NCBI GenBank assembly: GCA_030432255.1
Contig: JAUIHS010000002.1
Span: 62,001 to 126,000 of the forward strand
From: Phycisphaerae bacterium
Lineage (GTDB): Bacteria > Planctomycetota > Phycisphaerae > Phycisphaerales > UBA1924
Length of the DNA: 64,000 nt
Direction: 5' to 3'
A program made the translations under genes and the position numbers. The notes beneath the pieces are model-generated. The model ran no database searches. It saw nothing but the letters and a program-made list of their open reading frames with translations, and was not told where the DNA came from. Below are positions 61,732-64,000 of the stretch, piece after piece (position 1 is the first letter of the stretch; each line of letters opens with the position of its first letter).

Positions 61732-62127
61732 TTACTCCCCCTCCGGCTCAGGCTCGCCGGTCGCGGCGATGTCCGCGAGCATCGACTCCTGGGCGGGGGT
61801 GGGGTCGTCGAAGGCCAGGCCGATGGCGTGGCTGAACATGCCGTCCTGTCGGCACCACACGCAACGGGCTTCGATCGAGAGTCGGATCGTCCCGTTCGAG
61901 ATGGACACGACGCGGCGCTGGCCTTCCCGCCAGCGGCGGGCCGATGTGACACGCATGCCCCGACTCGAAAGGTCGACCACGCGGCCGCGATCGCACGAGA
62001 CGCCTCGAACGAGGGCCCGCTCGTGCTCCCGCCGTTCCCGGCGGGTCTTTGCCAGCGTGGACTTCAGGAATGAGACAGTTCCCGACATATCTTCGTTGTC
62101 GGACGAACCAGTGAACGGATTCAGCAT
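61732..62127 (-). CDS. PilZ-domain protein (copy 1)
   Basis: 131 residues. PilZ-type barrel: RRERREHERALVRGVSCDRGRVVDLSSRGMRV holds the basic pair before the barrel and the D.SS.G motif that in true PilZ proteins binds cyclic di-GMP, and IEARCVWCRQDGMFSHAIGLAFDD is the closing strand. The shared wording MSGTVSFLK ... GVSCDRG.VVDLS..G shows it is a paralogue of the next gene. It may start at the internal ATG (MSGTVSFLKS, near 62088). Role: c-di-GMP effector or a degenerate relative. Confidence 0.82.
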   Translation of the reverse strand: MLNPFTGSSDNEDMSGTVSFLKSTLAKTRRERREHERALVRGVSCDRGRVVDLSSRGMRVTSARRWREGQRRVVSISNGTIRLSIEARCVWCRQDGMFSHAIGLAFDDPTPAQESMLADIAATGEPEPEGE

Positions 62128-62243
62128 GTCAGGGATTCGCGGCGACTTTCAATCGGCGCCTGCGGCATAGACCCTAGAGACAGGACGGGCCCGCGGCGAC
62201 GATCAGGTATCGGTAACGCCGGGGCGGAGGCGCCCGGAATCGG

Positions 62244-62615
62244 TCACGCCGAAGCGCGAATGAAGTCGGTGGATCGCGAGTACATCATGGCCATCCGGAT
62301 CAACCGCTCGCGCGAATCCTGGCTCATGTCCTCGAAGGCGAGTCCGACGTCGTAGCGGAAGACGCCGGTTCGTACGCAGCGCATTGATCGTGCGCGTGCC
62401 ACGACACACTGATCATCCGCCTTGATGGCGATGAGCTTGAAGCTGCCGACGGGCCAGTTGAAGCGGCGGATGATCCTCGCGCCGCTGGCGGAGAGATCGA
62501 GGAGGGTGCCGCGATCGCATGTGACCCCTTCAATCGCAAATCGCCCGGTCGTACGCCGTTCGTTCTCGGCACGTCCGAACGTACTGACAAGCTTGAGAAG
62601 AGACACATTTCCCAT
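62244..62615 (-). CDS. PilZ-domain protein (copy 2)
   Basis: 123 residues from the ATG at 62615, chosen because MGNVSLLKLVSTF aligns with MSGTVSFLKSTL of copy 1; the frame runs on to 62897 and an earlier start is possible. ERRTTGRFAIEGVTCDRGTLLDLSASGARI carries the PilZ D.S.SG motif, and ARSMRCVRTGVFRYDVGLAFEDM the closing strand. With copy 1 it looks like a local duplication, same strand, 116 bases apart. Confidence 0.78.
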   Translation of the reverse strand: MGNVSLLKLVSTFGRAENERRTTGRFAIEGVTCDRGTLLDLSASGARIIRRFNWPVGSFKLIAIKADDQCVVARARSMRCVRTGVFRYDVGLAFEDMSQDSRERLIRMAMMYSRSTDFIRASA

Positions 62616-62745
62616 GCGAGGAACATCGACCCGGAATCGATGCGAATCGAGAGATTGCGGCCCGAATGTGTCGTCGCATCCGATAAGTCGGGTGTATATC
62701 TTGACCAGTCGGAATAAACGCTCCGCCATTCGGCTTGGGAGTTCA

Positions 62746-63210
62746 ATGGACATGGGCGCGACGAAGACATCACGGACATTCCCCACCATCTTTATGCTGA
62801 CCGTTGCCTTCGTCGCGACAGCACTCTTCGTCCGCTTCTTCGTGCTGGGTGGAACGGCCCCCACTCCCGCCCTCTTCGATGCAAGCCTCACGCTCACCGA
62901 AGCAACGGCGCAGTCCGAGTCGACCGGAAAGCCCGTCTTCCTCGTGGCGACCAGTGACAGTTGCCTGCCCTGCCAGGTCTACAAGCGCGGGGCGCTCGTC
63001 GATGAGCGGGTGGTCAGCCGGATCTCGACAGCCATGATCCCGGTCTATCTCGATGTGGATCAGCAACAGGACGCTCTCGGCAGACTCCAGATCTCGTCAA
63101 TCCCGGCCACACGCATCCTGGTGAACGGGGAGGTCGCGGCGGCCCTCAACAGCGTGGTCAATGCAGACGAACTCCTCGAGTTCGCCGGGCCGTGGATCGA
63201 GACGGAGTAG
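62746..63210 (+). CDS. Membrane-anchored thioredoxin-like protein
   Basis: 154 residues from the ATG at 62746 (GGGAG upstream); the frame is open further 5' but antisense to the PilZ gene. One membrane helix (FMLTVAFVATALFVRFFVLGG) is followed by a thioredoxin fold with the redox motif CLPC (73-76, in ATSDSCLPCQVYKRG) and the cis-Pro region SSIPATRILVNGE. It probably works in the periplasm as a disulfide reductase or in assembly of cytochromes or other exported proteins. Confidence 0.88.
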   Translation: MDMGATKTSRTFPTIFMLTVAFVATALFVRFFVLGGTAPTPALFDASLTLTEATAQSESTGKPVFLVATSDSCLPCQVYKRGALVDERVVSRISTAMIPVYLDVDQQQDALGRLQISSIPATRILVNGEVAAALNSVVNADELLEFAGPWIETE

Positions 63211-63359
63211 CCGGCGATCAGTTCGAGCAGGGGCCATGGAGGGGCGAAGGCGCTCCCACCCCCCCTGTTGAGGATCTGTCACCACCGATCAACGAGATCT
63301 CCCTGTCTTCAGGCCTTCGCCTCCGTTACAAAGGAGGTATCCCCCGCCTGGAGGCTCGG

Positions 63360-64000
63360 ATGATCACAGAATCTCGTCGACGTCGAAGGTCCCTTCGCAC
63401 ACTGATGCTCCTTGTGGCTCTTGGCCTGCTGACTTCTTCGGTCAGCGCCGATGCGCCGTCGACGCCGTCGGTGATGCGGACCGTGGCCGAAGCGGGCCGG
63501 ACCCGCATCATCGCAATCCCGGTCGAACGCGCTGTACAGGAGCGTGAATTGACCGTCACCACCAGCGATCCCGCGGTGGTCAGCCTGGCACAGCCGACAC
63601 GTGTCGCCGCCGGGGCCGACCTTGCGTACGTGCGAATCAGAGGCCACCGTCCCGGTCGGGCACGCCTGACACTCGGCGACGGGCGCACTTGGGTCATCGA
63701 AGTCGAACCAGTTCGAGCCACGCGGCCGCACGAAGAGCCGATGCCCCGACTGACGGGTGTTGCGCCCGGTGCCGCGCTGTGGGGCGACGTCGCGGTCGGG
63801 CTTGAGGTCTTTGTCACTGCCGAAGATGCAATCGAAGGTGTCGCGCTGGAGTTGTCCAACGGGACGCGGCTGGCACCGGAGCGCCACACGCCTGCCGAGC
63901 GCGGCCCTTGGCGACGCGCCTGGTTCCGGATGTCGTGCAAGGCCATTGATCCCGGACCGTTGACGCTGACGCCGTTGGTGCAACTCTCAGGCGATCGGGA
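63360..64000 (+). CDS. Secreted protein, 3' truncated by the window
   Basis: The frame runs open from the ATG at 63360 to the last base (213 complete codons, no stop). GGAGG lies 5 bases upstream. A signal peptide is visible (SLRTLMLLVALGLLTSSVSA|DA). The mature part begins with a BIG2/pilus-type beta domain: VAEAGRTRIIAIPVERAVQERELTVTTSDPAVVSLAQP...GADLAYVRIRGHRPGRARLTLGDG. No catalytic motif so far. It follows the thioredoxin-like gene by 149 bases. Confidence 0.78.
   Translation, partial: MITESRRRRRSLRTLMLLVALGLLTSSVSADAPSTPSVMRTVAEAGRTRIIAIPVERAVQERELTVTTSDPAVVSLAQPTRVAAGADLAYVRIRGHRPGRARLTLGDGRTWVIEVEPVRATRPHEEPMPRLTGVAPGAALWGDVAVGLEVFVTAEDAIEGVALELSNGTRLAPERHTPAERGPWRRAWFRMSCKAIDPGPLTLTPLVQLSGDR

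Noticed and set aside
63331-63338. Perfect Shine-Dalgarno AAGGAGGT
   Set aside because: No start codon follows at a usable distance; the real gene uses GGAGG before the ATG at 63360.

Overview
The window is a GC-rich bacterial chromosome segment that looks like a planctomycete of the class Phycisphaerae. The evidence is four secreted proteins with a GD.DGDG.VDFDDLN.VL..W dockerin-like C-terminal tail, a DUF1501/DUF1800 pair, a PA14-propeller-DUF1080 fusion, a planctomycete-type Ser/Thr kinase and ECF sigma factor, a lysine-repeat histone-H1-like protein, and a eukaryote-type single-chain glycyl-tRNA synthetase. No rRNA, tRNA, CRISPR array, phage or complete insertion sequence is visible. Most of it is ordinary chromosome with short operons, often coupled by 4-base ATGA overlaps.

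Layout. 1-8.7 kb: a 5'-truncated S9 peptidase, a TIM-barrel sugar isomerase, a coupled pair of secreted sugar-related proteins and a dockerin-tailed protein. 8.7-14.1 kb (minus): amidohydrolase, two unknowns, metG and an M16-like protein without its zinc motif. 14.3-18.1 kb: small genes (H1-like protein, 7Fe ferredoxin, a poly-acidic protein, two small membrane proteins). 18.1-24.9 kb: a secreted protein, a degenerate MBL protein, coaD, a four-helix-bundle (23S-IVS-protein family) unit, glyS and an Old Yellow Enzyme. 25-35 kb: a dockerin-tailed matrixin-like protease, a solitary nuoH, an MCE/ABC-ATPase lipid-transport pair, a ZIP transporter, fusA and a lipoprotein. 35-41 kb: YtoQ, a MazG-like protein, DUF1501/DUF1800, a thioesterase, a half-size EamA protein and an ECF sigma factor. 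41-51 kb: membrane and secreted unknowns, an HTH protein, a PP2C phosphatase, DUF4230, a reduced aldehyde dehydrogenase and two degenerate receiver-domain proteins. 51-64 kb: an AtoE-type transporter, a Ser/Thr kinase, two large dockerin-tailed surface proteins, DUF1579, two PilZ paralogues, a membrane-anchored thioredoxin-like protein and a 3'-truncated secreted protein.

The most striking unexplained structure is intergenic. About 17 loci carry short arrays of degenerate 7-bp repeats (units such as GGCATTC, GGTTGGA, CAGGGAT, CTCCCCG). The unit differs between loci, but the period is kept. They lie mostly against stop codons and occur in 9 of the 11 convergent gene pairs. In many loci a G-rich array is followed by a core and then an inverted C-rich array. 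The core can be nothing, a pair of palindromes (GGAGCGCCTTCGGCG ... GAGGAGCTTCCGCTCC), a 400-bp multi-hairpin structure, or, at 21358-22130, two genes: a four-helix-bundle protein and a small membrane protein. I propose that these are forms of one element family and that the four-helix-bundle unit is its protein-coding version. This is inference from layout and has not been tested.

Start sites were chosen by ribosome-binding sites and family length where these were visible, so several genes are shorter than the longest open frame.
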